From Ochotona curzoniae (Eukaryota; Chordata; Mammalia; Lagomorpha; Ochotonidae): 64,000 bases of DNA. The DNA is taken from assembly GCF_017591425.1 (NCBI RefSeq), contig NW_024466512.1:15999001-16063000 (forward strand), read 5' to 3'. Made by a program: the position numbers and the translations under genes. Below the pieces are notes generated by a model. That model was not told where the DNA came from. It did not search any database and was given only the letters and a program-made list of their open reading frames with translations. Shown here one piece after another: positions 34,221 through 46,714 of the stretch; positions within the stretch are counted from its first letter, which is position 1; each line of letters starts with the position of its first letter.

Positions 34221-35867
34221 ATGGAGATAGCCTCTCAGATTTATTTTCGGTTAAAGAGTGCTTTTGTGTTAATGTGCTTTGGGTGTGATGAATTGACTTG
34301 ATGGTGAATAAACTGGATAAGAAAGGGAGAAAATGGAATCATTCTTGTTACCACAGCACCCTTGCTTCTGAATTTCCAGATGTCTATTTCTATACTTCCT
34401 CTTCCTCAAAAGCCATACAGAGTTAGACATCCTCTGAGGTGCCATGTTGTGTGGAGATGCCAACTGGAGCATCTTGCAGCTCAGAAAGGAGGAGTGCCAG
34501 TCACCTGCTCACAGATCACAGGTGCATTGATGGGTGTGGGGAGATCTTCAAAGGAACGTGCCGAGTGTGAATCACAGATACAGCCTGAGCCTCACTAGCA
34601 TTTAATGGTTGAGGTTAAAGGAAGATTAAACTAGCAAGAAATCTGACATGGAATATCAAAAGGAAAGTTCATGCAGTGTGGGTCATGGAAGCCGAAAGAG
34701 AAGAATGCTGAAAGAGTAGAATTAGCCATAGTGGAGTCACCCTCCAACTTGGCCCCTGAAACAGATTCCACTGTGGATCCATTTGTTTAGTGACAGGGCG
34801 GCCTTCGATGGCCTTATTATAGAGGAAGTTAAGTGAGTGAGCAGGGAGTGGTGGTGGAAGTGGTCAGAGTGGTGAAGAGGTGAGAAAGGGCAAAAACGAA
34901 TTTAAAAAGTTTTATCTGTCAGGAGATAGGGTGACAGAGAGAGAGAGCTGCATGAATTTTCCTCTGTAACATGTATTGTTTGACTAGAGAAATTAGGTTT
35001 CTGTTTCTGTGTTCCTCAAGTCATTGCAAAGCACATGGGATCAGAGTTCACTTTGTTACAGAAACTCTTAGGGCTCAGCTCAGAGCATTGTCCTTGATTG
35101 TAAAATGCTAGTGATACCCCAGGTACACAAATCGCTGCAGGAAATAAGCCCCCAGTATCCTTACGTGCCACAGTGAGGCAGCTGTTGGAAGGGGCTCAAC
35201 GATGAGAAGTTACACTTCACAATTATCTTATGGCTTTATTTTTATGAATAGAAGCTTAGCTTTAGGAACAGCTTAATATAAATTACGTTTCTGTTAGTAT
35301 TGCTGTATTCAAAAGTAGTAAGTTAACTTATTTATATGGCAAGTGAAAAGAGAATCTGGTTTTCTTGATAACCTGTTTCGTTGACTGTGGTGTTTCTCCC
35401 CAACCCCACACTTAGCATCTTCTCATTTCTAACTTCTGATGCTAGGGAAAACACAGACTACTTAAAATATAGATGTCTTTATGTGATTTCTTCAGGCCTT
35501 TTATTTTTATTGAGTAAGCTTTACATTGGTGAAATGTGGCAGTCACCTGGACTTTCCAGGAGCGATGATTTAGTTCTCCGTAACCATCAGTTACAGAGAA
35601 GTATGTAAGATCAACAGCTGATGCTGGGCTCCACAAACGACTCCCCAACACACTGGGAACACATATTCCAAAGTGTTCCAGCAAAGATGACAAAATACAT
35701 TTTTTCCAGAGAAAATGTTGATGAACATTGAATACAGTTGAATAAAGTACAGGTGTCATTGTAGTTATTAAATAATCATAAATTAATTTAAACCTCATAT
35801 TAGGTATAATGCAGTTATAGTACACTTTACTATGCTGTGAATTTTGCAAGCCTATTTAATTGCTGCA
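34221..35867. other. unique sequence with a possible SINE tail
   Basis: At about 34900-34960, TTTAAAAAGTTTTATCTG followed by GACAGAGAGAGAGAG may be a 60-bp antisense CSINE tail, not certain. A 135-codon minus-strand frame at 35442-35849 shows no recognisable domain. Confidence 0.4.
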
Positions 35868-35965
35868 CGTATTCTGTGAATTGGGCAAATTGCATAACTT
35901 CTTCAAACTCTAGTTTGTAAACTAGTAATATGGAGATAATGATGATTAGGTTTATAAAACCAGTT
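35868..35965 (+). mobile_element. MIR-like fragment
   Basis: CTGTGAATTGGGCAAATTGC, AACTTCTTCAAACTC and GTAAACTAGTAATATGGAG match the MIR 3' half (TGTGACCTTGGGCAAGTTAC, CCTCTCTGTGCCTC, GTAAAATGGGGATAAT). Confidence 0.6.
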
Positions 35966-36000
35966 GGAAAATGGGAAAGCAAAGTTAGGGAAGTTTATCT

Positions 36001-36125
36001 TACGGTTTAAGATGCCTGTTTGAAAGCTCATGTCCGATACTAAATTGCCTGGGTTCAAATCCTGGTTTGGCCCCAGTTGAGTTTCTTGCTACTATGCTCC
36101 CTGGAAGGCAGCAGGTGAAGGTTAA
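36001..36125 (+). mobile_element. CSINE head fragment, plus strand
   Basis: TAAGATGCCTGTTTGAAAGC, then CCTGGGTTCAAATCC, a B-box-like word, then TGCTACTATGCTCCCTGG and AAGGCAGCAGGTGAAGG. This is the 5' 125 bp of the older C-repeat form; the rest is absent. Confidence 0.65.
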
Positions 36126-36849
36126 AATATTGATTCCTTGTCACTCGCTTGACAGATGACATTGATTTTCTTGATCCATGCTTTGGTTTGGCACAGCCAT
36201 GGTCCTTGTGCCCTTGTGGGCATTTTAAATGAACAATAGGAGCTTCTCTCTCTTTCTGAAGCCTTACATGGGAAATAGATGGGACATGGCATATAAGCAG
36301 TCTCCTCTTTGTGCATTTATCAAGTACAATGGATGTGTAAGAAGCTAAGCAATTGATTGCTCCTTAAAAGTCATAGAGGCCAGAAGTAAATAAGATAATA
36401 TATTTAAAGATTTGCTGAAAAAATATACCAGCTAGGAATTCTGTGTTTGGCAAAACACAGAAGAAGGTGGAAATGAAAGTTTGTGGAACAACAATAACAG
36501 AAAGATATAATACATACATATAAAATGCAAAGTGACCTTATCAGTGGTTGCTTTAAGTATAAATTGACATTCTCCAATTAAAAGGCAGATATTGGCAATG
36601 ATGAATTTATAAAAAACCAAAATTGACCCTCATGCTGTTTGTAAGACGCTTACTTTAAACTCAAATATAGCAACAAGTTGAAGATGAGAGGATGACCAGA
36701 TATTTCGTGAAAATAAAAACTGAAGAAAGGTAGAGTGGTTAATTATATTATTATCAAACAAAAGGCTTTTAATTAAATTAATTAATTCAATAATTATGAT
36801 AAAGCACTTTATGTTAAGAAAAATATTATTCCATCATGAAGATGAATGA
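36126..36849. other. AT-rich sequence, nothing recognised
   Basis: Very AT-rich with AATTAATTAATTCAAT near 36775. No gene seen. Confidence 0.45.
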
Positions 36850-37503
36850 TTTTTTCTTTTTCCTTTTTAAACATTTTAATTTAACTTCCTTTAAAATTAT
36901 TATCATCATTATATACTACAGTAGGCTCTTGGATTTCGCCTACTCCCTCCCTCAAAACCCTCCCCCCACCAAATTCCCTTATATTGGTGCTATAGCATGC
37001 TCTTCATAAACAGTCAAGTGTTCATCATTGCGAACGTGGACAATGGCAAGACGTCCATCCTCCTATTGTCAAGATACAGTTAATTGTTTCATTAGTAGTC
37101 CATCTTTGATCTGGAAGTAGAGATGCACACTGCACTGAATCCTCAGATCTGGACGTGATAGTCTCCATTGCACAGTCAACACATATCCCTCTTAAGTGAA
37201 AAGCCATAATACAAAATCAGCAACAAGAAAAAAAATAGAAATTTACAACACCATGAATTACTCAAGAGTTTTGATAGTTCAACAGTCCTGAATTGCTGGT
37301 AAATCCTGCCATGCCAATCATGATGCAATCTCTCCCAAATCCACTGGCTGCTATAGTCCACCTTAGTGTCTCTCTCTGCCCAGATCTTCACTGTCAACAC
37401 TTGGCTGGGGTAGTTGATCAATTTGTTCTGTCCTCTGGCCTCTGCCATGGTTCCAGGTGTCCTTTGGAGGCTGCGATGTACTGCCATATCCTCCATGTAC
37501 ATA
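36850..37503 (-). mobile_element. chimeric L1-derived repeat, antisense (copy C)
   Basis: Read on the minus strand, 37503-37265 matches copy A (2045-2280) through words such as GAGGACAGAACAAATTGATC and the GGACTGTTGAACTATCAAAA seen also in copy B. Then 37260-36870 switches to the 3' end shared with 9265 and 13190 (GACTGTGCAATGGAGAC, GGACAATGGC complement). It terminates in an A-rich tail (poly-T at 36850-36870). No ORF separates the two parts. It is either an internally deleted L1 or a non-autonomous derivative. Frames of 60 and 108 codons across it are not genes. Confidence 0.7.
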
Positions 37504-37589
37504 ACATAACATCTAATAAAGGAGACAAAGAATATGAAGCAAAGATGTATTTACAGTAATCATTGGAAAATTAATTATGTTACATTCAG

Positions 37590-39075
37590 TTATCAAAGTA
37601 TTGTGGTGCTGGCACAAAGATACATGTAAGACCATGGGTTAGAATTCACAGTGTACAAGTAAACTCATGTCTCTGTGACTAATTGATTTTTTTTTAAAGA
37701 TTTATTTATTTATTGGAAAGTCAGATATACAGAGAGAAGGAGAGACAGAGAGGAAGATCTTCCGTCCAATGATTCACTCCCCAAGTGAGCGCAATGGCCG
37801 ATGCTATGCCGATCCGAAGCCAGGATCCAGGAACTTCTTCCAGGTCTCCGAAGCAGATGTAGGATCCCAAAGCTTTGGGCCGTCCTCGGTTGCTTTCCCA
37901 GGCCACAAGCAGGGAGCTGGATGGGAAGTGGAGCTGCTGGGATTAGAACCGGTGCCCATATGGGATCCCGGGCGTGCAAGGTGAGGAATTTAGCTGCTAG
38001 GCCATGCTGCTGGGCCCGACTAATTGATTTTTAACAAGAGTGAAACAAATGTTTAATGAGGAAAATAAAAAGGTCTCTCATTAAGTCCTGCAGGGGAAAA
38101 TGTGTGTCTACATAACACAAATATGACTCTAGTCTCTACCTCACACCACATAAGGAAATTCCCTAAATGCTAGCCAAAATGTAAACCTAAAATCTGTATG
38201 TTTTTAGAAGAAAACATAGAATCAATAATCTTTCCTTGGCAATGAATTCTTAAATTTTTTCCAACAGAAACCTGAGCCACGAAAGAGGAAAATAAATTGA
38301 ATATTCTTAAAATAAAACATTAGATTCTTTGAAGAACCATAACAAAAAAGCAAAAGCATAAGCTACAGAACCAGAAAATATATGCAAATTGTGGGTGCTA
38401 GAGTTCTAGCTTCAGAGTATGTAAGGAACTCACATACAATGTGTAAATACTTAATATAATAGCAAAAAAATAAATGACTCAACTAAAAACATGCATAAAG
38501 GACTTGAACAGATATCTTCCCCAAAAAGATACACAAAATATGCACATGAAAAGATACTCCATTATGATTAGGGAGTTGTAAATTCAAAGCACAGTTCTCA
38601 CCCACCAGGCTGACTGTACCTAAAAATAAGACAGAATCCAGAAAAGAACAAGTGATATGTGAGAATCTGACAGTAGTGGTATTTATCAAAGCCCGAATGG
38701 AGAACCTATTAAAATGTCCATCAATAGAGACATAAATAAGCAGATTGCAGTGTATACCCACAATGAAATATTTTTAACAGTAAGAAGGAATGTCATTTTT
38801 TATATGAGTTGCAATGCAGATGAACATTGAAAATCTGATGATAAATGAAGAAAATGACACACAAAATTTCACATTTTATTTGCTTCAGTTTATATACAAT
38901 ATTCAGACTAGATCAGTGTTTATAGAAGAAAGTAGGTTGGTAGTTGTCAAGTGTTGTGGGAAGGAAGTTTTGGAGGGGGTGATGACAATGGATTGGGACT
39001 TGATAGAGGCAGTGGTTACTTATAATTATGAATTCAGTGGTGTCATTGCCATTTCACTTCAATAACTAGCAAAAC
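37590..39075 (+). pseudogene. old L1 ORF2 C-terminal part and 3' UTR
   Basis: Plus-strand sequence in the order of a mammalian L1. GTATTGTGGTGCTGGCACAAAG comes first, then an AACTGATTTT-like site now split by a SINE, then AGAAGAAAACATAGAATC. Next are ATGCATAAAGGACTTGAACAG, CACATGAAAAGATACTCC and GATGAACATTGAAAATCTG, followed by the 3' UTR words AGAAAGTAGGTTGGTAGTTG and TGTTGTGGGAAGGAAG. Many indels and stops break the reverse transcriptase/C-terminal frame. It is an inactive, old copy. Confidence 0.88.
37677..38032 (-). mobile_element. young CSINE inside L1, 15-bp target duplication
   Basis: Full-length antisense C-repeat at about 37692-38017. The head complement ends TGGGCCC and the B box complement GGATTAGAACC lies at 37940-37950. 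The tail complement is TTTAAAGATTTATTTATTTATTGG. GACTAATTGATTTTT is duplicated at 37677-37691 and 38018-38032. The target lies within old L1 ORF2, so the SINE is younger than the L1. Frames of 61 to 89 codons over it are SINE artefacts. Confidence 0.95.
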
Positions 39076-41104
39076 AGCAACAGACAGAGTGGGTGTGGAC
39101 ACTGGTTGGGAGGCTGTTATACTGATTCAGACAATGGACAGGAGGGTCTTTGGCTGGGGGTGGGCAGTAAAGAAGAGAAACCAACCCATGAATGAGCAGC
39201 TGCAGCAGAGGTTGCTGTCGGGGGAAGCAGTGAAGTACAGATGCTGACTGCTCTGCCCCTTTTGGGGCTCTCTGCCAAATTCATGCTGTAAAAGGGTGTT
39301 AAAGGGAATCCTGCCAGGCAGACTTCCCCCCAAACTCATGTTCTGACCCTGTTTAAAATGGACTTATATAGACCTATAAAACCAATTCTGGTTGGAGCCA
39401 TTTATTTCTTTCCAATAAAATTTGAAGTTTTCATTTGATCCATTAAAGGTCTTAACATCATCTTTTTATTTCTGTCTTTAAAAAGTCATTTTTTTCATGT
39501 TCCAAGCATAATAATTTCCTACTTGCCAAATCTATTTCTAATTACACAATTACTTTATTATATAATATGAGCTTAAAAATGCCTGAAGTCTCAGACCTGT
39601 CTGGGAAAGAAATTATTTTATTTAATGTATATTATAATTTCCTCTCAAATAATTATTGAAGGGCTGAGAAGAAAATGAGTTAGGCTAAAAGCTCTAGAGT
39701 ATAATTTTAGAGCTGATATTTTTGACAGCTGTCAGGTGGAGTTGATGAGACATTCTGAGATGAAGCAGGATTGAGTATAGCCGCTGGACAGGTCCTTTTT
39801 CAATGTCAAGTGTGAATGTACATTTATGTGTTCACATGAGCATGCATATATTGTGTGGTAAGGTGAATTGTCTTTGCCACCAGTCAGCCTTGTACTAAGG
39901 GGTGAGAAAGTATTTTTTTTATATGGCATGAATAGCACATGACTCAATCCTTTGAAAGATTCCTTTTCCAAATCTTGATGGCAGTGGTTGCAATTTTTTT
40001 TCTGTGAAAGGCAGATATTGAAAAGTAAGGCTGAACACTTTGATAAGTTCTGAGATATCTACAGATGTATCATTTATTCCCCAGTGAGTAAAGACACATT
40101 ATGGAGGCAGAAGCACTGTTGATGGAAGGTTTGCTAAAATCCTTAACTGGGGACCCAGGTCACTTGTTGGGACTCAGCTAGACATCATAAAAAAGCCTGG
40201 CGTTTGAAGAAACTGTAATCAGAGACCAAACTTTCCCACTTGACACACTTAGAGGCATCCTTTTCCACATTAGAAAGTTTTTACCTTTATGTGGGAGCTC
40301 TTCTCCAAGGTTTACCTTGGATCTCCTAAGTTCCCCAAAAGTTGGCTTGTGCGGTTTCAAAAGAGGTAGGCAAACACGGGATTATTTTTTGTTTTAAAAA
40401 CACATTTGGCATCCCATAGAAGAGTTTTCATAATTTTAATGTCCTATCAGTTCCTTTGGAGACACTTAACCCTTCAGTGGAAACCGCACAATTTCCTTTG
40501 TTTGCTTACTTTATTTTTGAGGGACGTGGGTTGAATATTTAGTTGGCAACCATTCTATTGACTTTATCCTTCAAAACCCGTTTTTTCTTAGCTACTTAAC
40601 GTGGGAAAATCAATGTTGCGAAGTGTAGTCTGTATTTCTCATGAGTATCTTTTCCCTGCTTCTTTTTCAGGTGTAGTGTTAATGTCATTTCTCTTGGAAA
40701 GCTTCCTCAATCTCTATACCAGCCCTCAACTTCCCCAACCACCATAGGTACCATCCTTTCTGTTCCCAGAGTACTCTGCTCTTTCCACATCGGGATTACT
40801 GTATGTTATATTTAAATATATTTTGTGTTATTTTAGGCTTTCCTGGGTACTTCTCACCTGGTTATCTTCTCATTTTTTTTTCTCAGCTTGTCCAAAATAC
40901 TTGAGTAATTTTCCTTGATGGTGGAAAACAGTGTTTTCCCTTTCAGTAACTTTTGACCTCTGCCACCACTGGGCTGCTTCTTGACACTTGCTCATTTCTC
41001 ACTCATCCTATGGAGTACAAGAGAGCCAGGAATCCATCCATCTTCATCAGTTTCTTGTTCACAGAGTCATATTTGATATACAGTTCTGCAAAAACTTTTT
41101 TTTA
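39076..41104. other. 2-kb unique sequence, no gene seen
   Basis: AT-rich. I find no supported exon or repeat. Some frames of 60 to 79 codons lack any coding sign. Confidence 0.45.
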
Positions 41105-41165
41105 CAAAAAAGAATTCATTTATTTATTTTAAAGTAAGAGTTGCAAAGAAAGGAGGAAAAGAGGA
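41105..41165 (-). mobile_element. CSINE tail fragment, antisense
   Basis: AAAGAATTCATTTATTTATTTTAAAG followed by AGAAAGGAGG resembles the tail and GA part of an antisense C-repeat. It abuts a plus-strand copy, so the two form an inverted pair. Alternatively the plus copy simply has this sequence as its flank. Confidence 0.4.
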
Positions 41166-41169
41166 AATG

Positions 41170-41400
41170 ATACATTTCAGATCCAGCTCCCTGCTAATGA
41201 GCCTGAAAAAAATGGCAGAAGATGGTCCAAGTACTTGGGCTCCTATACCCACCTGGGAGACTTGGATGTTGTTCTGGGCTCCTTGCATTGGCCTGGACAA
41301 GCCCTCGCTGTTTTGTCTATTTTGGAAGTGAACCAGATGCTGGAATATTCTCTCTCTCTTCTCTCTCTCTTTTTCATCCTGCCTTTTAAATAAATAAGGT
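41170..41400 (+). mobile_element. CSINE body and tail, plus strand
   Basis: Plus-strand copy lacking its head: ATCCAGCTCCCTGCTAATG, GATGGTCCAAGTACTTGGG, CACCTGGGAGACTTGGATG, AAGTGAACCAGATGCTGG, a CT-rich run and TTTTAAATAAATAAGG. Intermediate age. Confidence 0.85.
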
Positions 41401-44400
41401 GAATATAAAAACATACACCCACATACCCACAGTTTTTATGGTCAGTATGAGACATGCAGGGGAGTTGATGTTATGGTCCTCATTATGAAGCAGACAAAGA
41501 GAAAACAGAATGATTGCAGCTGAAATGATTAGCTGGGTAGGTTCTAATCTAGGTTTAACTGGAAATTGCCTTTGGAGACCATTTTTCAGGCCCGGGTTGC
41601 TTCCAACTCACCTTACGTGGCAGAAGTTCTGCACGAAGGGAAGTTTTCCTTTTGTGTATGTGTTTTGTCATTGTAAGAGCCACAGCTCTCATCATGGAGG
41701 TGCAACAAGGGCAGGATATCTGTTAGTCATTACAGTGGCTTTTATCTATAAAACTCTGTGACTGTTTTACCCAAAGAACAGTTATACTACGTTGATTGGA
41801 TAGGATGTCTCAGTCGTATCTCCAGAGAGCCAAGCGATGCGTTATTATAGGTCTCCGCTCTCCCTCTTGACAGTCCTGTGTGTTATGGAAAAGGAGAAGT
41901 CATCTAGAATAGACTTACCTGCTCTGATCTCCCACTTCAGTTTCCCAAAGCGAGCAAAACTTGAGCTCACAACCTCCGAACCTCCTTTCAATGGACATGT
42001 CTGGGGTTACTGGGCTGGACAGTCCATCAGGTTAGTCCATTGATGACTTATTTTCATCTTTCCAAAATCTCATTTGACATTTAAGTGGGTCTCAAATTTC
42101 TGGTCCTTCATAAATTAGTGAACCAAATTAAGCTTATGTCATTCAGGTTTTTCAAACTTTCATCTTTCTACCATTAGTTCTTCATTCCATGTTCTTTTTC
42201 TTCTGGCATGAGAAGTTATTAAATTTCTTCCCTGTTTTCTACATATTGTTTCAGTTTAAATACTGGTTCTTAGGTGTACTTGTCTTGTATGTTGGGGGAG
42301 GGTTAATAGGGAATTGCATTATTTGCTATGTCAATGCAGTTTGATCCTGTGATAGGATCAGTCAAGAGGTGTGAATTCTGAGACACGGGTTAGGAAGTCT
42401 TACATTGCACCTCCATAAAGCATCAATGATAAGCTCATACGGCTTGTGAAAAAAACTGGGAGCAAAATTTGGTTTTTCATATTTCTCAAGCCCATGGGAG
42501 TATTTATTACAATGACAGCTTATCAGAAGTGATAGCAATCTATAAATCACATTCACTTTTCCCAATTATAGCATATTGTATTAGTATAATGTATTTGTCA
42601 CAATTCATGAGACTTGTCATTCTTGAATGACCAGGTCTCCCGTGCGCTTAAACTGGAAAATGACAACTTAGTGTCCAGCCTGCACTGTTTGTCTCGCGGT
42701 GTGCAGGGCGTCACCCCAAGTGTTTCTGCCTCACATTGTCACTCTTGTTGGGAATAAGATCTGTATCCTCTGATTGGCTCCTTGTAGATCTGGGCACAGG
42801 TGAGAGCATCCAGCATGCTCTGGACTTGGGCCCTGGAGTGTGAGAAACCGCACCTTAGCCACCTGCATGTTTGACACGAATCTATGTGGAGACTTTCCGC
42901 CCAGCATTCCTGCTTCATCTCAGCGCAGGGAAACTTCCCTCAGAGATGTGTGACTGTCTGGCTGCAACATGCCATTTTCTCCACCAGACAAGTATTACAG
43001 GCTGAGCTCAACTACTGTTGGTGATGATCCCAGTTTTCCCACAGTCTCCTATGTTAATCAAACTGTGCTTCCTTTTAGGGAATACTGACTCCTAGGCTTT
43101 GGTCCTTTTTGTCCACATACTGAGATTAGCCTCTGAAGGCTGATTCAGTTTTCCAGAGCTACTTCCCCACCTTTTTGCTACTCTTGTGCTTCATTTTGAC
43201 ACGAATGTTTCTATTTTCTATCTAATTCCTGCTACCTCCTTCACTTCCATCCTCCCATCCTTGACCAGGTTGGTCCCAATAGACTTAAAATTCTGAGAAG
43301 ATTTGTAATATTTGATTCAATTAGGGGTATATTCTGGGACAAAATATCTGGTGTCAGTGGTGATGCTGTACTGGTTCTTTCTACATCTGATGTTTCATCG
43401 TGGTGCCAGTCCTGTAATTTACCTTCCTAAAAGTGTGAATTTTCTTGTATGTCTTCTGTGGACAGATCATTGTCAGAAACTCCAAAGAGATTGGAAATAT
43501 CCATGTAGCTGACACCTCAGGCCCAACTCTTACTGTCTATTCTGGACTACGAACCCAAAGGATCAACCAAAATCTTATTTATTCATATGTAGCTTCTATC
43601 AGGTATTTTAAAGTAACAACAAGCTAAAAAATACAAATTAACAGTATGAGCAATAAAGACAGAATTTTCAGACTGGAATGAATTCCCAGGATTTGAAAGT
43701 CGTGGGAACTGTGTCTGGAGGGATAAAGCAGTAGGGAAAGACCAAGGAAGGCTTTAGGCAGACACAGGATACACTTGGAAGTAATGAGGCAAGCAACTTT
43801 TTTTGTATCAGCAATATGTGAGCAGCTTTATTGAATCGCACCACATAATCAGAACTGGAAGGGAGCTACTCATTTAGGTTCAATACAGCAACATATTTAG
43901 GATGGTATATCATCTTTTCAAGATGTTGGGGACCTGTGCAGAGGATCTGGTTATTTTGGGGCTAGTAATGTCTCTACTTTGTTCCTAACCACACGAGTTG
44001 CTGTTTATTCCAGTCATTGAGATTCATGAACTAGTTTTTGATGATTTTTCACTTGGTACACTGGGGGACTAAACCTCTACCCTCAGCAGAATGGTTGAAG
44101 GGACAAGGGTGTGTATATATAAGGGTGGCCGACAATTACAGGTTAAAGAGCCATTATGTCCTGTGCTACAAGTACTTGCTTTGAATTCAGTCATGTTTAC
44201 AAACAACTTAAATGGATGAAATGTTTGGAAAAGAACCTGATCTCACTGTATCTCATTGGGCACTAAAATGCTGGCACCACCTTACCTCATCCAGCATATT
44301 AATCTAGCCTTCAAATGTGTCCTTCGTAAGTCCTGGTAGGTTTGATGTTTTACAAGCTGTTTTGTGCATGGATTTCTTAAAAATAAGCAAACAAAGCATG

Positions 44401-46439
44401 AATCACTAGACTCCCAGAGAATTTTATTAGCTTGGTTGCTTTGCTGGGGACAAGCTAATGCAGGGCACCCTATTCTCTTATAAACTCTTCCATGCAATCC
44501 ACTTACTATATAATCTACTGCACAAAAGTTCAATATACAATGCTTAGATCACTAATGCTTTGAAAGCCTTGCTAGTCCTATTTTTCATCCACTTGATTCT
44601 TAACACAGGCCAAGCATTTGTTGTAATACAGATTTAAATGGTATACAATAAGATGGTTGAGGATGAAATTGGGGCAAAAAGCCCTCCCTTATAAACGTCT
44701 CAGTATATTTTGCTTCAACTATCATAAGCTATCATTGCACATTGGGAAGAAATAAAATCCCTCAGGGACATTAGAATTTAGGACTTAGGTCCTTGATAAA
44801 AACCAAAGAAGCACTTTCAATACGTTAGATCCCCATCTCTTGCCTACAAGGTTGAGTGTGTGGACCATCTCATATACTTACAACTCCTTCTCTGTTCCAG
44901 AGCCAGTGAACTGACTTTCAGATGTTTTTGAACCTATATGAGAAAGGAGGAGTAAGCAGAAAATGTGCTTTAGTTATTCACGTTTGTTGCCTTTGCATGT
45001 TTGTGTGAAGCACTGAGCTCATCCCACTAGACTGGCCTGAAGGAAACTTGACTAAATCCTTGAACTCATTCTTCCCAAAAGAGCAATGTGGCAAGTGTCC
45101 AGTTTCTAACATGAGGGTTAATGTTTCTGTTTCCTGAAAATGAAGCCATTCAGTCAACCAAGTTTATGCACCACTACCTTGCAACTCTTTGTGGATGGCA
45201 GGCTAGAAACAGGGAGGAAATGAGGTAAGGAGAGAGGAAAAGGGATTTGGGAGTGTGACTGAGGAATATGGAGCAGGTGCTGCGCCTCTGGAAGTGACTA
45301 GCAGCACCGACACTACTACATACCTATTTGACTTTGAGCTTACATATTTTTGCTACTCAAATGGGCCTACTTGGTAGATGGGAAAAGAAATATCTAAATC
45401 AGTGTCTGCAGTTATCCTGGAAGACTCAAGACTTCCTTGTACCAAATGTGTGAGATTTTCCTAGTTAACATTCATGCTGTTTCTACAATCAGTTGTAGGA
45501 AGATAAGTCATGCTCTCAAGGTCACCTTTCCTCTGGATATAGAGGAGAGTTTTCTGATTTAACTTATGCGGACCTACTGCATGCTGCTTGGATGTGTCAA
45601 GTCCAATGTACTGATTATAAAGTTAGAGTCAGTCACGAAGTATTTCTGATTATGCTGGATACCAGTGAGAGAGCCTGTGCTCTCTCCCCAGCAGTGGCAG
45701 CCACAGTGTAGAGCTGATCCCAGATTCTTCTTCCTGCAGCAATCTCTTCCCACATGCCTGAAAAAGTTCTTTAAGAGGAAAAGGTCAGCATCATCTGGGT
45801 CTTGTGAATCTTCAAAGGAAGGTAATTTAGAACATTAGAGACTTATATTCATATACCTGCTTTACATATGGCAATGCTGCAACTTATGATAATGATGTTG
45901 ATTTTCAATGTACCCCACTGGAAACACATATCTGGAATAATGAGGCACATCATAGACACTTGCAGAATTATTTTGAAAAAATCATTTTCTCTAGAAATCT
46001 TCTATATCACAAATATAAGGCAATGTTTCCATGCTTTGGCTTAGCATTAGGGATCTTTTGAACAATCACCTTACTTGTTTGTCTAGTTCCAAAGGGGTTT
46101 CTGTTGTGACTTATTTCTTTTTTACTTTGGCTGAGTAAGAATGGAAATGAGGTGAAAAAATTGAATTTAATATGGAGATAAACAGTTACTTTTCATATAA
46201 TCCTAACCAATTTATCTTACCTTTCTGATCTCAGTTTGAATTTAGAAGTAGAAATAATAATTCCTGTGGTTGTGATGTTGTCAAAGAGAAATGATATGTG
46301 CAAAATGATCAAAACTATATACTTTTGGTGGTATTTCAAATTTCATGGAAAACTGAAATTAAAATGTTTTAGTGTAAAAGTTTGAAATCATTGCATAATT
46401 TTATATAATACACATTTTCCATGAGTTTTCAGAGAGCTA
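41401..46439. other. 5-kb repeat-poor block, no gene recognised
   Basis: The longest stretch here with no repeat that I can name. An exon-like segment at 43467-43560 follows a TTTTCTTGTATGTCTTCTG tract ending in ACAG, but its protein is not recognisable and its 3' splice context is weak. A small hairpin lies at 45667-45686. Low repeat density could reflect selection or chance. Confidence 0.4.
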
Positions 46440-46713
46440 GTTTTAGACTTACAGAGAGGGAGGCGGGGAATGGAGGGAGGAAGGGAAGGAGGGATGGAGA
46501 GAGAGAGAGAGAGAATGAGACTTTCTGTCCACTAGCTCACTCTCCAGATGGCTACAATGGTGGTTGAAGCTAGGATGTAGGCCTTCTGGATTTCCCTAGT
46601 GGTTGGCAGAAACCCAGGCATTTTATCCATCTTCTGTTGCTCAATGGGCACCATATGGGATGCTGGAGTCACAGGTGGTGGTTTTATCCACCGCCCTGCA
46701 GTGCTGGCCCCAG
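46440..46713 (-). mobile_element. old CSINE with GA/GGAA expansion, antisense
   Basis: A purine-rich stretch with GGAGGGAGGAAGG and (GA)n at about 46455-46515, then AGATGGCTACAATGGTGG and the body. The head near 46650-46713 ends CCCTGCAGTGCTGGCCCC. It directly abuts a younger copy of the same orientation. Confidence 0.75.
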
Positions 46714-46714
46714 T

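Noticed and set aside
35442..35849. 135-codon open frame on the minus strand
   Set aside because: No recognisable domain, composition like random AT-rich sequence, no splice or promoter support.
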